A stretch of DNA of 51,672 bases from CAZHGD01 sp964531735 (GCA_964531735.1 CAZHGD010000037.1:1-51672); one strand, 5' to 3'. Positions 32,615-41,822 are shown, counted from the first letter of the stretch. The notes: generated from the sequence alone by a model not told the origin. Numbers and translations are program-made.

Positions 32615-33709
32615 ATGTTGAAGAAGGCCGTATTCCCGGGCCAATACCTCCAAGGCGTCGGAGCGCTGAGCGAGCTGCCCGCCCTGATCCACTCGCTGGG
32701 CCAGCACGGGCTGATCCTCGCCTCGCCGTCGGCGGCGCGTCACGCCCTGCCCCAGTGCGGCTGTGACTGGGCCGCCGCGGGCATCGGCATCGACCACTTC
32801 GGCGGCGAGTGCTGCGAGGACGAGCTGGGGCGGCTGGCCGACGTCATCGCGCAGGGGCAGATCGACGTGCTGGTCGGCATGGGCGGCGGCAAGACCATCG
32901 ACACGGCCAAGATCGCCGCCGACCGCGCGCGCATTCCGGTGATCGTCGTACCGAGCATCGCGTCGACCGACGCCCCCTGCAGCGGCTGCGCCGTGCTCTA
33001 CAGCCGCGACGGCGTCTACGAAACCGTGTTCTACCAGCAGGCCAACCCGGCCGCGGTGCTGGTCGACGTCGGCGTCATCGCCGCGGCGCCCACGCGGTTC
33101 CTGGTGTCCGGCATGGGCGACGCCCTGGCGACCTGGTTCGAGGCGCGCTCGTGTGATCGCACGCAATCGCCGAACGAGTGCGGCGGCTTGAGCACCACCG
33201 TCGGTCTGCACATCGCGCGGCTGTGTTACGACACGCTGCTGGCCTATGGCGCGGCGGCCAAGGCGGCCTGTGACCGGCAGTTGGTCACGCCGGCACTGGA
33301 GCACATCGTCGAGGCCAACATCCTGCTCAGCGGCCTGGGCTTCGAGAGTGCGGGCCTGGCCGCGGCTCACGCCATCCACAACGGCCTGACCGGCCTGGCC
33401 GAGACGCACGCCTACTGGCACGGTGAGAAGGTCGCGTTCGGCGTCCTCGCCGGTCTCCAACTGACCGACGCGCCGGTGGACGAGGTGGCCACCGTCTACG
33501 CGTTCTGCGAGTCGGTCGGACTGCCGACCACGCTGGCCGACATCGGTCTGGGTGGCGTGGACCGCGCCGAGCTGCTGAAGGCGGCCGCACTGGCCTGCGC
33601 GCCGGGTCAGTCGGTCCACCACGAGGCGGGCGAGATGACGCCCGAGAAGGTGCTGCGCGCGATGCTCGCGGCCGACGCGGTGGGCGTGGACCGGAAGGTG
33701 CCCCGGTAG
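32615..33709 (+). CDS. Glycerol dehydrogenase-like iron/zinc alcohol dehydrogenase, 364 aa
   Basis: This GldA-type dehydrogenase oxidises glycerol or a related polyol with NAD. The GGGKTIDTAK motif (90-99) binds the dinucleotide; metal ligands Asp169 (SGMGDALATW), His252 (AAHAIHNGL) and His269 (YWHGEKVAFG) are at the same spacing as in E. coli GldA. Length is normal. A divergent Gfo/Idh-AKR fusion and a downstream secreted protein suggest a catabolic unit; the true substrate may be a sugar alcohol other than glycerol. The next gene follows after 67 nt. Confidence 0.88.
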   Translation: MLKKAVFPGQYLQGVGALSELPALIHSLGQHGLILASPSAARHALPQCGCDWAAAGIGIDHFGGECCEDELGRLADVIAQGQIDVLVGMGGGKTIDTAKIAADRARIPVIVVPSIASTDAPCSGCAVLYSRDGVYETVFYQQANPAAVLVDVGVIAAAPTRFLVSGMGDALATWFEARSCDRTQSPNECGGLSTTVGLHIARLCYDTLLAYGAAAKAACDRQLVTPALEHIVEANILLSGLGFESAGLAAAHAIHNGLTGLAETHAYWHGEKVAFGVLAGLQLTDAPVDEVATVYAFCESVGLPTTLADIGLGGVDRAELLKAAALACAPGQSVHHEAGEMTPEKVLRAMLAADAVGVDRKVPR

Positions 33710-33776
33710 GACTGTCGGCCAGCGTGCCGAACCGTCCCGCACACCGTGCCCCTGCGGGCCGGGCGGGAGGTGTCTC

Positions 33777-36212
33777 GTGGCTGCTGCCCTGGCGTTGCTG
33801 CTGACCTGCGCGGTGGCGCAGGCCCAGACCCCGTTCCAGCCGTTGCTGCCGGTGGCCGTCGGCGACGAGCCCTGGTCACCCCTGCTGGCACCGGCCAAGG
33901 GCCCTGCGCGCGAGGGCCAGCCAACCGAGGCGCTGCGGTGGCAAGCCGGCCGCCAACCGGTGGTCGACTCGCCGGCGCTGCTGGCCGGCTTCCACCAGGT
34001 GGAGGCCATCCGGTTCTGGATGCACCTCGAGCAGCCGCTGCCGTTCAAGCTCAACGTGCTGCTGACCGGCTGCCCGGGCGGCTACTTCAACCAGGCGGTG
34101 CCGCTCGACTTCGCCGGCTGGCGGCAGGTCACGTTGCGCGTGGCCGCTTTCGGCCGCGCCTACCAGCCGGAGCTGGACCAGGCCACGCGGATCGCGTTCC
34201 GGGCGCAAGGCTATGGCCAGCCGCCGCTGGCGCCGGGGCTGACCATCTGGTTCGACCAGTTCGAAGTGCAGCCCAAGCCGGGAATCACCCTCCGGCTGAC
34301 CAACAGCCTCGAAAGCAACCGCGAAGCCTGGGCGGAGCTGGCGGCCAAGGGCAATCCGCTGCTCCTGCTCAACGCCAAACGGTACCAGGCGGCGCAGCCG
34401 AAGTTCGCCCCGCCGACGCCGGTCACCAGTGCCTGGACCTACCGGGGGGTCGCCGAGCATCTGCTGGCGCTGGCCTATGCCGCCGCGGCACTCGAATCGC
34501 CGCACCGCGGGCGTGCCGATCTGGTGGACGGCGCGCTGGCGACGGTCGACTGGCTGCTGGCCGAGGCCGGCGACCCGAGTTGGTGGTACCCGAAGTGCGG
34601 CAAGCAAGGCGACCCGAACACGAACCGGTTCATCCTCGGGCCGCTCCTGGACGCCGTGCGCTATCTGCGACGGCTGCCCGCTGGTGAAGCCGCCTGGCCG
34701 CGCTGGCGCGATCGACTGGCCAAGCAGATCGACCACCAGCGCCTGGCCTACCGGGGCGGCGTCGACTGGGACTGGGGCAAGACGGGCGGCTTCTACGTCA
34801 ACCAGGACGCCTACTACGTGCTGATCATGGCCCTCTCGGCGCTGCTCTACGAGCGGCCGGCCGACCAGACCGCCGCCGCCGATATGGCGCGCAAGATCGG
34901 CGAGCAGTTGCTGCCCGACGGCGGCTGGCACTACATCGGGCAGGAGATGGAATCGCCGATCTACCACTCGCTCAACCTGGTCATCCTGGGCCGGTACGCC
35001 ACTTTGACCGGCGACGCCGAGATGAAGCGGCAGCTCAAGGCCACGGCCAACTACTGGCCGCTGGTCTGCACGGCCGAGGGCTACCCGGAGTCGTGGAGCG
35101 ACGTCTGGTGGAAGCAGAACTGGGGCCTGCCCTGGCGTGAGGGCCTGATCATCGCCGCCGGGGCCACCGGCGACGCGCGCAACCAGTACCTGTTGCAGCG
35201 CGTCCTGGAGCGGAGCGCGCCGAGCGATGCCGAAATGGCCACCATCTACGCGGCGCCCTACTGGCCCGGTCTCGCCGCTGGCCAGGCGCCGGCGGACAAG
35301 GTCGTGCTGGCCGACGCCAACATCCGCGGTCTACGCGGGCGGCAGGGCTCCTGGTACTACGGCCTGACGCAGGGTCGCGGCCTGCGGAACACGTTCGTGG
35401 GCGGCCTGGTGACCGCGCCGAAGGCGGCCAGCCCGTTGCTGGCGGCGTTCCGTGGCGCCCGCATCGAGGTCCAGACCGACGCCAAACGGCCGGCCGGTCT
35501 GTTCCTCTCGCAGATCAACGACCTGACCGGGCTGGCTCTGCAGCCCGGCGTCGGCTGTGCGGTGGGTGCGCGCTATCGGCTGCAGCCGGGCCTCATCAAC
35601 GGCTATCCGACGCCGGCGACGCCCGACACGCCGTGGCAGGTGACCCAGACCTGGTACGCCGGCCCGCGAGGCATCGTCGGCCGCGTGGTGCTCGAGGCGC
35701 TGGCCGATGCGCCGGCCGTGGCGGTCATCGGACGGTTGGCGCTCGGGCCCGGCCCGATTGAGGCGGCCGGCGAGCTGTGGCAGTGCGGCCCACTCCGCGT
35801 CAAGCTGCTCGAGTCGTTCGGCACCCCATCGTCCGAGCCGGTGCCGCACTACACGACGCCGCTCGACCGCGCCTGGCCCGGTCTGTCGCTCACCCAACCG
35901 CTGCCGCAGGGCGCCAAGAAAGGCGACCGGTTCGTCTACGCCGCCTGGCTCGGCCCGGAAGGCACGTCGGTGCCGGTCGACTTCGAGCCGCTGGCCGGTG
36001 ACGCCGGCTGGGTCGTCTCCTGGGGCGGCCGCGACCGCGTGGCGGTGGTCTTCAATCCGGCTGCGGAGCCCGGCAAGGTGCCGGTGCGCTGGGACGACCA
36101 CCAGCCGCGGACCTACACCGGCGAGACCGGCCAGGAGGCCGACACCGAAGCCGCGCTGGGCACGCTCATCGTGCGGCCGCGCTCGGGACAGTGCGTGGTT
36201 CTGGCGTGGTGA
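33777..36212 (+). CDS. Large secreted protein of unknown function, (alpha/alpha)-barrel-like, 811 aa
   Basis: It starts at GTG 33777 behind GGGAGG, with a signal peptide (AAALALLLTCAVAQAQ). Residues about 30-180 look like a beta-sandwich carbohydrate-binding domain (EAIRFWMHLEQPLPFKLNV, TIWFDQFEVQPKPG). Residues about 210-480 are helical with repeated aromatic pairs (YYVLIMALSALL, GGWHYIGQEMESPIYHSLN, PESWSDVWWKQNWGLPW), the look of an (alpha/alpha) toroid as in heparinase- and alginate-lyase-like enzymes. The rest is beta-rich. No family is named with confidence. A polysaccharide lyase or hydrolase role is inferred from fold style and from neighbours (GldA, isomerase, DUF4091). Convergent with the M55 gene, only 1 nt between stops. 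Confidence 0.6.
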   Translation: MAAALALLLTCAVAQAQTPFQPLLPVAVGDEPWSPLLAPAKGPAREGQPTEALRWQAGRQPVVDSPALLAGFHQVEAIRFWMHLEQPLPFKLNVLLTGCPGGYFNQAVPLDFAGWRQVTLRVAAFGRAYQPELDQATRIAFRAQGYGQPPLAPGLTIWFDQFEVQPKPGITLRLTNSLESNREAWAELAAKGNPLLLLNAKRYQAAQPKFAPPTPVTSAWTYRGVAEHLLALAYAAAALESPHRGRADLVDGALATVDWLLAEAGDPSWWYPKCGKQGDPNTNRFILGPLLDAVRYLRRLPAGEAAWPRWRDRLAKQIDHQRLAYRGGVDWDWGKTGGFYVNQDAYYVLIMALSALLYERPADQTAAADMARKIGEQLLPDGGWHYIGQEMESPIYHSLNLVILGRYATLTGDAEMKRQLKATANYWPLVCTAEGYPESWSDVWWKQNWGLPWREGLIIAAGATGDARNQYLLQRVLERSAPSDAEMATIYAAPYWPGLAAGQAPADKVVLADANIRGLRGRQGSWYYGLTQGRGLRNTFVGGLVTAPKAASPLLAAFRGARIEVQTDAKRPAGLFLSQINDLTGLALQPGVGCAVGARYRLQPGLINGYPTPATPDTPWQVTQTWYAGPRGIVGRVVLEALADAPAVAVIGRLALGPGPIEAAGELWQCGPLRVKLLESFGTPSSEPVPHYTTPLDRAWPGLSLTQPLPQGAKKGDRFVYAAWLGPEGTSVPVDFEPLAGDAGWVVSWGGRDRVAVVFNPAAEPGKVPVRWDDHQPRTYTGETGQEADTEAALGTLIVRPRSGQCVVLAW

Positions 36213-36213
36213 G

Positions 36214-37002
36214 TCAGATCCACAAGGCGCAGATATCGTCCACGGTGGCTTCGACCGTCCGGTCGTCGAGCTTCCTGACCCAGTTGCCGTAGCCCAGGTA
36301 GCCGTCCGGGCTACAGTCGGGCAGCACGCGGGCTTCCATGTGGTAGGGGCCGGGCCAGACCACCGGCGCGATGTCCTTGCGGCTGCGGACCGCCTCGGCG
36401 GCGGCGGCGCGGATGTCGGCGCGGACCTGGGCCACCGGACGGTGGATCGCCTGCTCGATGGCCAGGCCGAGCTTGGTCTCGGCGGTGCGGATGTCGGGCA
36501 CCAGCGCGCGGGCTTCCAGACAAGCCTTGTCGTCGCCCGAGCAGAAGATGGTCGGGACGCCGAAGGTACCGGCCATCACCGCGCGGCAGCCGAACTCACC
36601 CAGCTTGTGGCCGTTGAGCTGGTAGTACTCCACCGTCTTGGACGAGTAGGTGTGGGCCAGCGGCGCTTCCGGCGTGCCGGCCATGGCGTGTTGGCCGACG
36701 AAGAGCAGGCCGTCGAAGGTCTCGTCGAGGCAGTAGGGCGCGCGAATGCGCCCGCCGCGGGCGATGAGCCAGGCTTGCGGGTGGAACTGCGTGGCGTCGA
36801 TGCCGCCGTTGCCGTGGCCGTCCCAGACGACCACCTCGGCCGTCGGGTCGACGTCGCGGATGCCATCGACGGTCGCGTTGACCTCGCCGGTGAGCATGGT
36901 CATAGCCAGTTGCTTGTCGGGCGTGACCTCATCGACGCGCGTCTGCTCCCAGCGGTTGACGAGACACGGGCCTTCCAGATCGGTCAGGATGTAGAACTTC
37001 AT
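36214..37002 (-). CDS. M55-family D-aminopeptidase (DppA-like), 262 aa
   Basis: This zinc peptidase cleaves N-terminal D-amino acids from short peptides such as D-Ala-D-Ala. The DppA metal and active-site residues can be placed: Asp8 and Glu10 in TDLEG, His63 in DGHGNG, His105 in GQHAMAGT, the nucleophile-region His117 in APLAHTYSS, and Glu136 in LGEFG. No signal peptide, so cytoplasmic. ATG 37002 has GGAGG 8 nt upstream. It is the downstream member of a tandem pair, 19 nt after its paralogue. In this setting it may recycle wall peptides. Confidence 0.9.
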   Translation of the reverse strand: MKFYILTDLEGPCLVNRWEQTRVDEVTPDKQLAMTMLTGEVNATVDGIRDVDPTAEVVVWDGHGNGGIDATQFHPQAWLIARGGRIRAPYCLDETFDGLLFVGQHAMAGTPEAPLAHTYSSKTVEYYQLNGHKLGEFGCRAVMAGTFGVPTIFCSGDDKACLEARALVPDIRTAETKLGLAIEQAIHRPVAQVRADIRAAAAEAVRSRKDIAPVVWPGPYHMEARVLPDCSPDGYLGYGNWVRKLDDRTVEATVDDICALWI

Positions 37003-37021
37003 CGGGCGCCTCCTCGGCGGG

Positions 37022-37813
37022 TCAGTCGACGAACAGGGCGTTGAGGCGGTCGGAGGTCAGGGTGACGGTGCGCGCGCCCGTCTGACGGGCGCTGGGACTA
37101 CGGCGCAAGTAGCCGTCGAGGCTGCAATCGGGCCGCACGCGCACGGCCATGTGGTACGGCCCCGGCAGCACCGACGGCGCGATGTCACGGCGCCGCCGCA
37201 CGGCTTCGGCCACGCTGGCGCGGATCTCAGCCAGCACCGTGGCCACCGGGCGATGCAGCGCCAGCTCCAGGTCGAGTCCGCGCTTGGTCGGTACGGTGAC
37301 GATCTCGGGCACCTGCGCGCAAGCCTCGAGGCAGGCTTTGTCGTCGCCCGACAGGAACACGGTCGGCACGCCGAGTGCGCCGGCGGTGTAGGCATGGAGC
37401 CCGAACTCGCCGATGTCGCGGCCGTTGAGGCGGTAGTACTCGACGGTCCGAGACGACATGGTATGGCACAGGGGCGCCGCCGGCGTGCCGGCCATGGCGT
37501 GTTGGCCGATGTAGACCAACGCGTCGCAGCCGCGCTCGAGGCCATAGGGCGACCGCAGGCCGCGGCCGCGCGCAATCACGTGGGCGCGCGGGTGCAGGCG
37601 CGCGTAGTCGAGGCCGCCGTTACCGTGACCGTCCAGAACCACCACCTCGCCGGTCGAGTCGACGTCCAGCACGCCGTCGACGGCGGCGTTGACCTCGTCG
37701 GTCAGCCGCCCCATGGCGTGTTGCTTGGCCGGCGTGAGGTCGTCGACCCGAGTCTGTGACCAACGGTTAACCTGACAAGCTCCCTCGAGATCGGTCAGAA
37801 TGTAGACCATCAT
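37022..37813 (-). CDS. M55-family D-aminopeptidase paralogue, 263 aa
   Basis: Roughly half its positions match the neighbouring M55 protein, including VYILTDLEGAC, DGHGNGG, GQHAMAGTP, HTMSSRTVEYYRLNG and GDDKACLEA. All metal-binding positions are kept. The start at ATG 37813 gives MMVYILTDLEG, the same length lead as its paralogue MKFYILTDLEG; a GTG at 37828 is also possible. It heads the pair. Tandem duplication with both active sites intact suggests different peptide specificity. No clear promoter was found upstream. Confidence 0.88.
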   Translation of the reverse strand: MMVYILTDLEGACQVNRWSQTRVDDLTPAKQHAMGRLTDEVNAAVDGVLDVDSTGEVVVLDGHGNGGLDYARLHPRAHVIARGRGLRSPYGLERGCDALVYIGQHAMAGTPAAPLCHTMSSRTVEYYRLNGRDIGEFGLHAYTAGALGVPTVFLSGDDKACLEACAQVPEIVTVPTKRGLDLELALHRPVATVLAEIRASVAEAVRRRRDIAPSVLPGPYHMAVRVRPDCSLDGYLRRSPSARQTGARTVTLTSDRLNALFVD

Positions 37814-38022
37814 CGGCGGTGTTCTCACTGACCGCCTGGTTCGGCGCCGACGGCCGGGACCTTCCCTGGTGGCCGGTGCTGACAGCCGATCTCACCTCGG
37901 GCGTAACCGGGACCGACCGAGTGTCGTCGAATGCCGGCAGAGCGTCGGATGACCGGCCACTTAAGTTGCGACGCACGACTACCGATACACTTGGGTCGCT
38001 GCGACAGATGGAGAAGGGCACG

Positions 38023-38520
38023 ATGATGCCGAAGACGATTCGCTCATGGATGTATCTAGCTCTGGCGGTAGTGGCCGTGGCGGCCCTGCCGGCGTTGGCC
38101 AAGGAGACCTACGAGTTCACGCAGGCCGGCCTGCAACTCGACCTGCCCGATGGCTGGAAGGCCGAGATCGACGGCGACCTGCTGACGATGTCGACCAAGG
38201 ACGAAGACATCGCCATCACCGCGTGGTCGGTCCAGAACAAGGAGTTCGATGCCGCGGCCGACGCGCTGGGCACCGAACTGGAGAAGGTGGTCAAGAGCTG
38301 CAAGGTCGAGGGCGACCCCAAGCCTATGGAGATCAACGGTCTCAAGGCGGTGGGGCTCGAGGGCACCGGCAAGATCAAGGGCGTCGACATCAAGTGGCTG
38401 GTGCTGATGGTCAAGGCCAAGACCCCCGTGTTCTTCCTGGCCTTCGCCGTGCCGGAATCGCTGGACAAGCACTCCGACCAGGTGATGGGCATTTTCCAGA
38501 GCATCCGCCCGAAGGGCTGA
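38023..38520 (+). CDS. Secreted 165-aa protein, tandem paralogue A
   Basis: It has a signal peptide (MMPKTIRSWMYLALAVVAVA, cleavage near ALPALAKE) and a mature domain starting ETYEFTQAGLQLDLPDGWKA, the pattern of periplasmic or lipid-interacting DUF1795/PsbP-like proteins (strand, D-x-P-x-x-W). The start ATG 38023 is chosen because GAGAAGG precedes it and it gives exactly the length of its neighbour. Function unknown. A TACACT element at 37986-37991 lies upstream without a matching -35. A strong hairpin follows. Confidence 0.75.
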   Translation: MMPKTIRSWMYLALAVVAVAALPALAKETYEFTQAGLQLDLPDGWKAEIDGDLLTMSTKDEDIAITAWSVQNKEFDAAADALGTELEKVVKSCKVEGDPKPMEINGLKAVGLEGTGKIKGVDIKWLVLMVKAKTPVFFLAFAVPESLDKHSDQVMGIFQSIRPKG

Positions 38521-38566
38521 GGTGGCAAGCTGGCGATCCGCCGGCTTGACTGACTTGCGATGCGAA

Positions 38567-38600
38567 CCGGCGGGCCTGGGCGGTTGTCCAGGCCCGCCGG
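38567..38600 (+). terminator. Terminator hairpin between the tandem paralogues
   Basis: A perfect 13-bp stem, CCGGCGGGCCTGG (38567-38579) and CCAGGCCCGCCGG (38588-38600), with an 8-nt loop. It separates the two duplicate genes, so they may be differently expressed. Confidence 0.6.
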
Positions 38601-38666
38601 CTGATGTAGGCGCCTCGCGGCGAGTCGCTGGGCGCCGGCGGGTAACAGGCGAAAGGAGCTGCAGTC

Positions 38667-39164
38667 ATGACCATCAGGACGCGCCGGTCGTTGGTGTGGG
38701 TGGCGCTGGCGGGCTTGGCGCTGGCGGTGGCGCCGGCGTTGGCCAAGCAGACGTTCGAGTTCGTCAAGGCCGGCCTGCTGTTGGACGTCCCGGACAATTG
38801 GAAGACCGAGATCAAGGACGACGTGCTGAAGATCACCTCGAAAGACGAGGGCATCGAGATCGACGGCTGGTCGGTGGAGAACAAGGAGTTCGACAAGGCG
38901 GTCGACGACCTGATCGAGGAACTGCAAGGCATCATCAAGGACGCCAAGGTGGTCGGCAAGCCGACCAAGCTGGAGATCAACGGCCTGGCCGCCGTGGGCA
39001 TTGAGGGCACCGGCAAGGTCGAGGGCGAGAACGTCAAGTGGCTGGTGCTGTTCGTCAAGGCCAAGAACCCGGTGCTGTTCACGGCCTTCGCCAGTCCCGA
39101 GGCGCTCGACAAGAACGAGAAAGAAGTCCAGAACCTGTTCTTGAGCATTCGGCCGAAAGGCTGA
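38667..39164 (+). CDS. Secreted 165-aa protein, tandem paralogue B
   Basis: It is the same length as the preceding gene product and alike throughout: signal peptide ending APALAKQ, then TFEFVKAGLLLDVPDNWKTE, EIDGWSVENKEFD, INGLAAVGIEGTGK and SIRPKG at the C-terminus. The duplication therefore covers the whole gene. The start ATG 38667 follows AAAGGAG. Function unknown. The mature domain is small and beta-rich with many Lys/Asp, compatible with a periplasmic binding or stress protein. Confidence 0.78.
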   Translation: MTIRTRRSLVWVALAGLALAVAPALAKQTFEFVKAGLLLDVPDNWKTEIKDDVLKITSKDEGIEIDGWSVENKEFDKAVDDLIEELQGIIKDAKVVGKPTKLEINGLAAVGIEGTGKVEGENVKWLVLFVKAKNPVLFTAFASPEALDKNEKEVQNLFLSIRPKG

Positions 39165-39195
39165 CGGCTCCAGGCCGGTCTCTGCCCGGTCGTTC

Positions 39196-39225
39196 GCGAG
39201 GAGGTGGCCCCGGCCACCTCCTCGC
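39196..39225 (+). terminator. Terminator hairpin after paralogue B
   Basis: GCGAGGAGGTGGCC (39196-39209) and GGCCACCTCCTCGC (39212-39225) form an inverted repeat with a 2-nt centre (about 12 pairs plus a 6-nt loop in practice), 32 nt after the stop, followed by TGCTTT. Confidence 0.6.
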
Positions 39226-39306
39226 TGCTTTGGGCGACCGTGGAGACCATCAGAAGGAGGTGCCCAGCGCCTCGCCAAGACCGGTCCGACCGGTGGAGGC
39301 AATCCG

Positions 39307-41802
39307 ATGGCTCCCGTGCTCCTGTTTGGCGTACTGTCGCTCCTGGCGCCGGACCTGCCGCGGCAAGCGGTCAACCTGCACCAAGGCTGGGAGACCGAGG
39401 GCCCACCGATGCCGCAGTGGGCCAAGAACGGCGAGTCGGTCGAGCGCAGCAACGGCCCGACCGAGGAGCAGGCCTTCGAGGGTCGCCGCTCGTTCAAGCT
39501 CGATGTGGAGCTCAAGGGCGGCAGCTACCACTACTTCGCGCTGCCGTTCCGCCTGCCGGTGGCCGCGCCGCTCAAACTCACCGCCCAGGTCTGGGTGGCG
39601 GCGGGCACGACCGCCCAAGTCGGCTTCGGCACCAACTTCGTGTTCCCGCCGACGCACCACAGCGGTTGCAGCCCGGCCAAGTCCTTCGCCGGGCCGACCG
39701 GCGGCTGGAAGCCGGTCGAGATCGACCTGCGCGCCGAGGGCGAAGCCATTGCCCGCGGCGTCCTGCCGCAGCATACCGCCAACGTGCGGCCCGAGGACGT
39801 GGGCGTGGTGCTCGACCGCGTCGGACTGTTCATCCTGGGCGGCGCCGGTCAACGGGCCATCGTCTACGTCGACGATGTCCGCATTGTCGGCGAGGCGCCC
39901 GAAGTGGCCGCGTATGAGCGTTGGGCCGCCGCGCGGTTCGAGGCCGCCCGGGCGCGGCTGCGCCAGCGGCTGGAGGGTTGGCGGCGCGAACTGGCCGCGG
40001 CCCAGGCCGCGATCGCCGAACTGCCCGAGCAGCCGGCCCTGGCCCGCTACCGCCAGGTGTTCGCTGCCGCCGCCACCGAAGCCGGACAGCGGCTGGCGGC
40101 GGCCGATAAGCGCGGCTATGTCGACGCGTCCGACAAGCGCGTGCTGGAGCAGACGGTGGGTCTGCTCAAGCACGGCCCGGCGACGCTCCGCGCAGTCGCC
40201 GCCGCGCAGCAGGCGGACCGTCCGCTGGTGCTGTTCGCCGCGCCGGCAGTCACCAACAACCCGCCGGTGCTCGGGCGCTTCCCGCTGCCGGCGCCGCCGG
40301 CCGACTCGCTGGCGCTGTCCGCCTGTCGCGGCGAGTATGAGGCGGTCACTCTCGTGGCCTACGCCCTGCGGCCGCTCAAGGGCCTGCGCGTCGAGGCCGC
40401 CGACCTGAAGCAAGGCGAGCGGACCATTCCGGCGGCGGCCGTCGACGTACGCCAGGTCAAGTGCTGGTACCAGGCCGGCTACGGCATCGCCGACCTGCAT
40501 CACAAGCACCTCACGGCCGAACTGCTGCTCAAGGATGACGCCCTGGTCCGGGTCGACCAGCAGGCGCAGCAGAACTACCTGCGGCATACCGCGCCCGAAG
40601 GCCAGACCAGTTACCGGTTGTGCAGTGGCCCCACCAGCGACAACCTGACCGGCATTCGGCCCCTCGACGCCGCCACACTGCAACCAGCCACGCTCAGCGC
40701 CGAGGAGCTGCGGCAGTACTGGCTGACCGTCCATGTGCCGGACGACGCCGCGGCCGGCGACTACCGCGGTGCGGTGACCATCGCTTGGGACGGCGGTCGC
40801 CAGACCATCGACCTGACAGTGACGGTCCACCCGTTCGAGCTACGCCCGTCGCGACTCCTCTACTCGATCTACTACCGCGCCTGTCTGGCGCCCGACGGCC
40901 AGCCGCGCATCGACTCCGAGTTGCGCTCCGAAGAGCAGTACCGCGCCGAGATGGCCGATCTGAAGGCGCACGGCGTGCTCTATCCCACCAACTACCAGGG
41001 CTGGGATGAGCGACTCCTGACGCGCGCGCTGGAGATCCGCCGCGAGGTGGGCCTGCCGGGCGGACCGTTCTTCAACCTCGGGCGGGGCACGGGAAGCAGC
41101 GCCGACGCCGCCACCTTGGCCGCGCTGCGCGCCGACCATCAACGGTGGACCGCGCTCTGCCGACGGTTTGGCTACGACACGCTCTACTACTACGGCCAAG
41201 ACGAGGCCACCGGCGACGCGCTGACGGCGCAGAAGGCCGCTTGGGAGGCGGTCCAGGCGGCGGGCGGGCGAACGTTCGTGGCGTGCTACCACAAGACCTT
41301 CGAGGCCATGGGCAAGCGCCTCAACCTGGCGGTCTTGGCCGGCCGGCCCGACCCGGCGGAGGCGGCCAAGTGGCACAGCGTGGGCTCCCTGGCGTTCTGC
41401 TATGCCAACCCGCAGGTGGGCGAGGAGCTGCCGGAGACCTACCGGCGGAACTTCGGCCTGTTGCTCTGGAAAGCCGGCTTCGACGGCGCGATGGACTATG
41501 CCTACCAGCACGGCTTCCACCACGTGTGGAACGACTTCGACGACGAGACCTACCGCGACCACAACTTCAGCTACCCGACCGTCAACGGTGTGGTGCCGAC
41601 GGTGCAGTGGGCCGGCTTCCGCGAGGCGGTGGACGACGTGCGCTACGTGACCACGCTGGAAGAGGCGATGGCCCAGGCGCCCGCGACCAAAGCGACGGAG
41701 GCTCAAGCGGCCAAGGAGTACCTGGCCACGATGGACGCCGACGGGGCCGATCTGGCGCAGACGCGCGCCGAACTGGTGCGCTGGATCCTGAAGCTGCGGT
41801 AG
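39307..41802 (+). CDS. Secreted DUF4091 (GH123-like) protein, 831 aa
   Basis: A short hydrophobic N-terminus (MAPVLLFGVLSLLAPDLP) suggests export. Residues about 25-200 form a carbohydrate-binding-like beta-sandwich (FKLDVELKGGSYHYFALPFR, VYVDDVRIVGEAP), then an Ala-rich helix (about 205-300). The C-terminal part from about 500 is the DUF4091 domain, related to GH123 N-acetylgalactosaminidases, with FELRPSRLLYSIYYR, the acid YYYGQDEATGD and FHHVWNDFDDETYRDHNF. Enzymatic activity on an exported glycan is likely but the substrate is unknown. ATG 39307 follows GGTGGAGG. Such proteins are abundant in Armatimonadota and Planctomycetota, one of the hints to lineage. Confidence 0.75.
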   Translation: MAPVLLFGVLSLLAPDLPRQAVNLHQGWETEGPPMPQWAKNGESVERSNGPTEEQAFEGRRSFKLDVELKGGSYHYFALPFRLPVAAPLKLTAQVWVAAGTTAQVGFGTNFVFPPTHHSGCSPAKSFAGPTGGWKPVEIDLRAEGEAIARGVLPQHTANVRPEDVGVVLDRVGLFILGGAGQRAIVYVDDVRIVGEAPEVAAYERWAAARFEAARARLRQRLEGWRRELAAAQAAIAELPEQPALARYRQVFAAAATEAGQRLAAADKRGYVDASDKRVLEQTVGLLKHGPATLRAVAAAQQADRPLVLFAAPAVTNNPPVLGRFPLPAPPADSLALSACRGEYEAVTLVAYALRPLKGLRVEAADLKQGERTIPAAAVDVRQVKCWYQAGYGIADLHHKHLTAELLLKDDALVRVDQQAQQNYLRHTAPEGQTSYRLCSGPTSDNLTGIRPLDAATLQPATLSAEELRQYWLTVHVPDDAAAGDYRGAVTIAWDGGRQTIDLTVTVHPFELRPSRLLYSIYYRACLAPDGQPRIDSELRSEEQYRAEMADLKAHGVLYPTNYQGWDERLLTRALEIRREVGLPGGPFFNLGRGTGSSADAATLAALRADHQRWTALCRRFGYDTLYYYGQDEATGDALTAQKAAWEAVQAAGGRTFVACYHKTFEAMGKRLNLAVLAGRPDPAEAAKWHSVGSLAFCYANPQVGEELPETYRRNFGLLLWKAGFDGAMDYAYQHGFHHVWNDFDDETYRDHNFSYPTVNGVVPTVQWAGFREAVDDVRYVTTLEEAMAQAPATKATEAQAAKEYLATMDADGADLAQTRAELVRWILKLR

Positions 41803-41822
41803 CCACCAAGGGGCAGGGCGGC

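Noticed and set aside
32447..34054. N-terminal extension of the Gfo/Idh/MocA fusion frame by 536 codons
   Set aside because: Lies antisense to GldA and the start of the 811-residue gene; residues are not protein-like, and ATG 32446 has a good ribosome-binding sequence and a canonical Rossmann start.
37966..37991. Promoter-like TTGCGA and TACACT before paralogue A
   Set aside because: Spacing is 14 nt, too short for a functional pair; only the -10-like element is noted.
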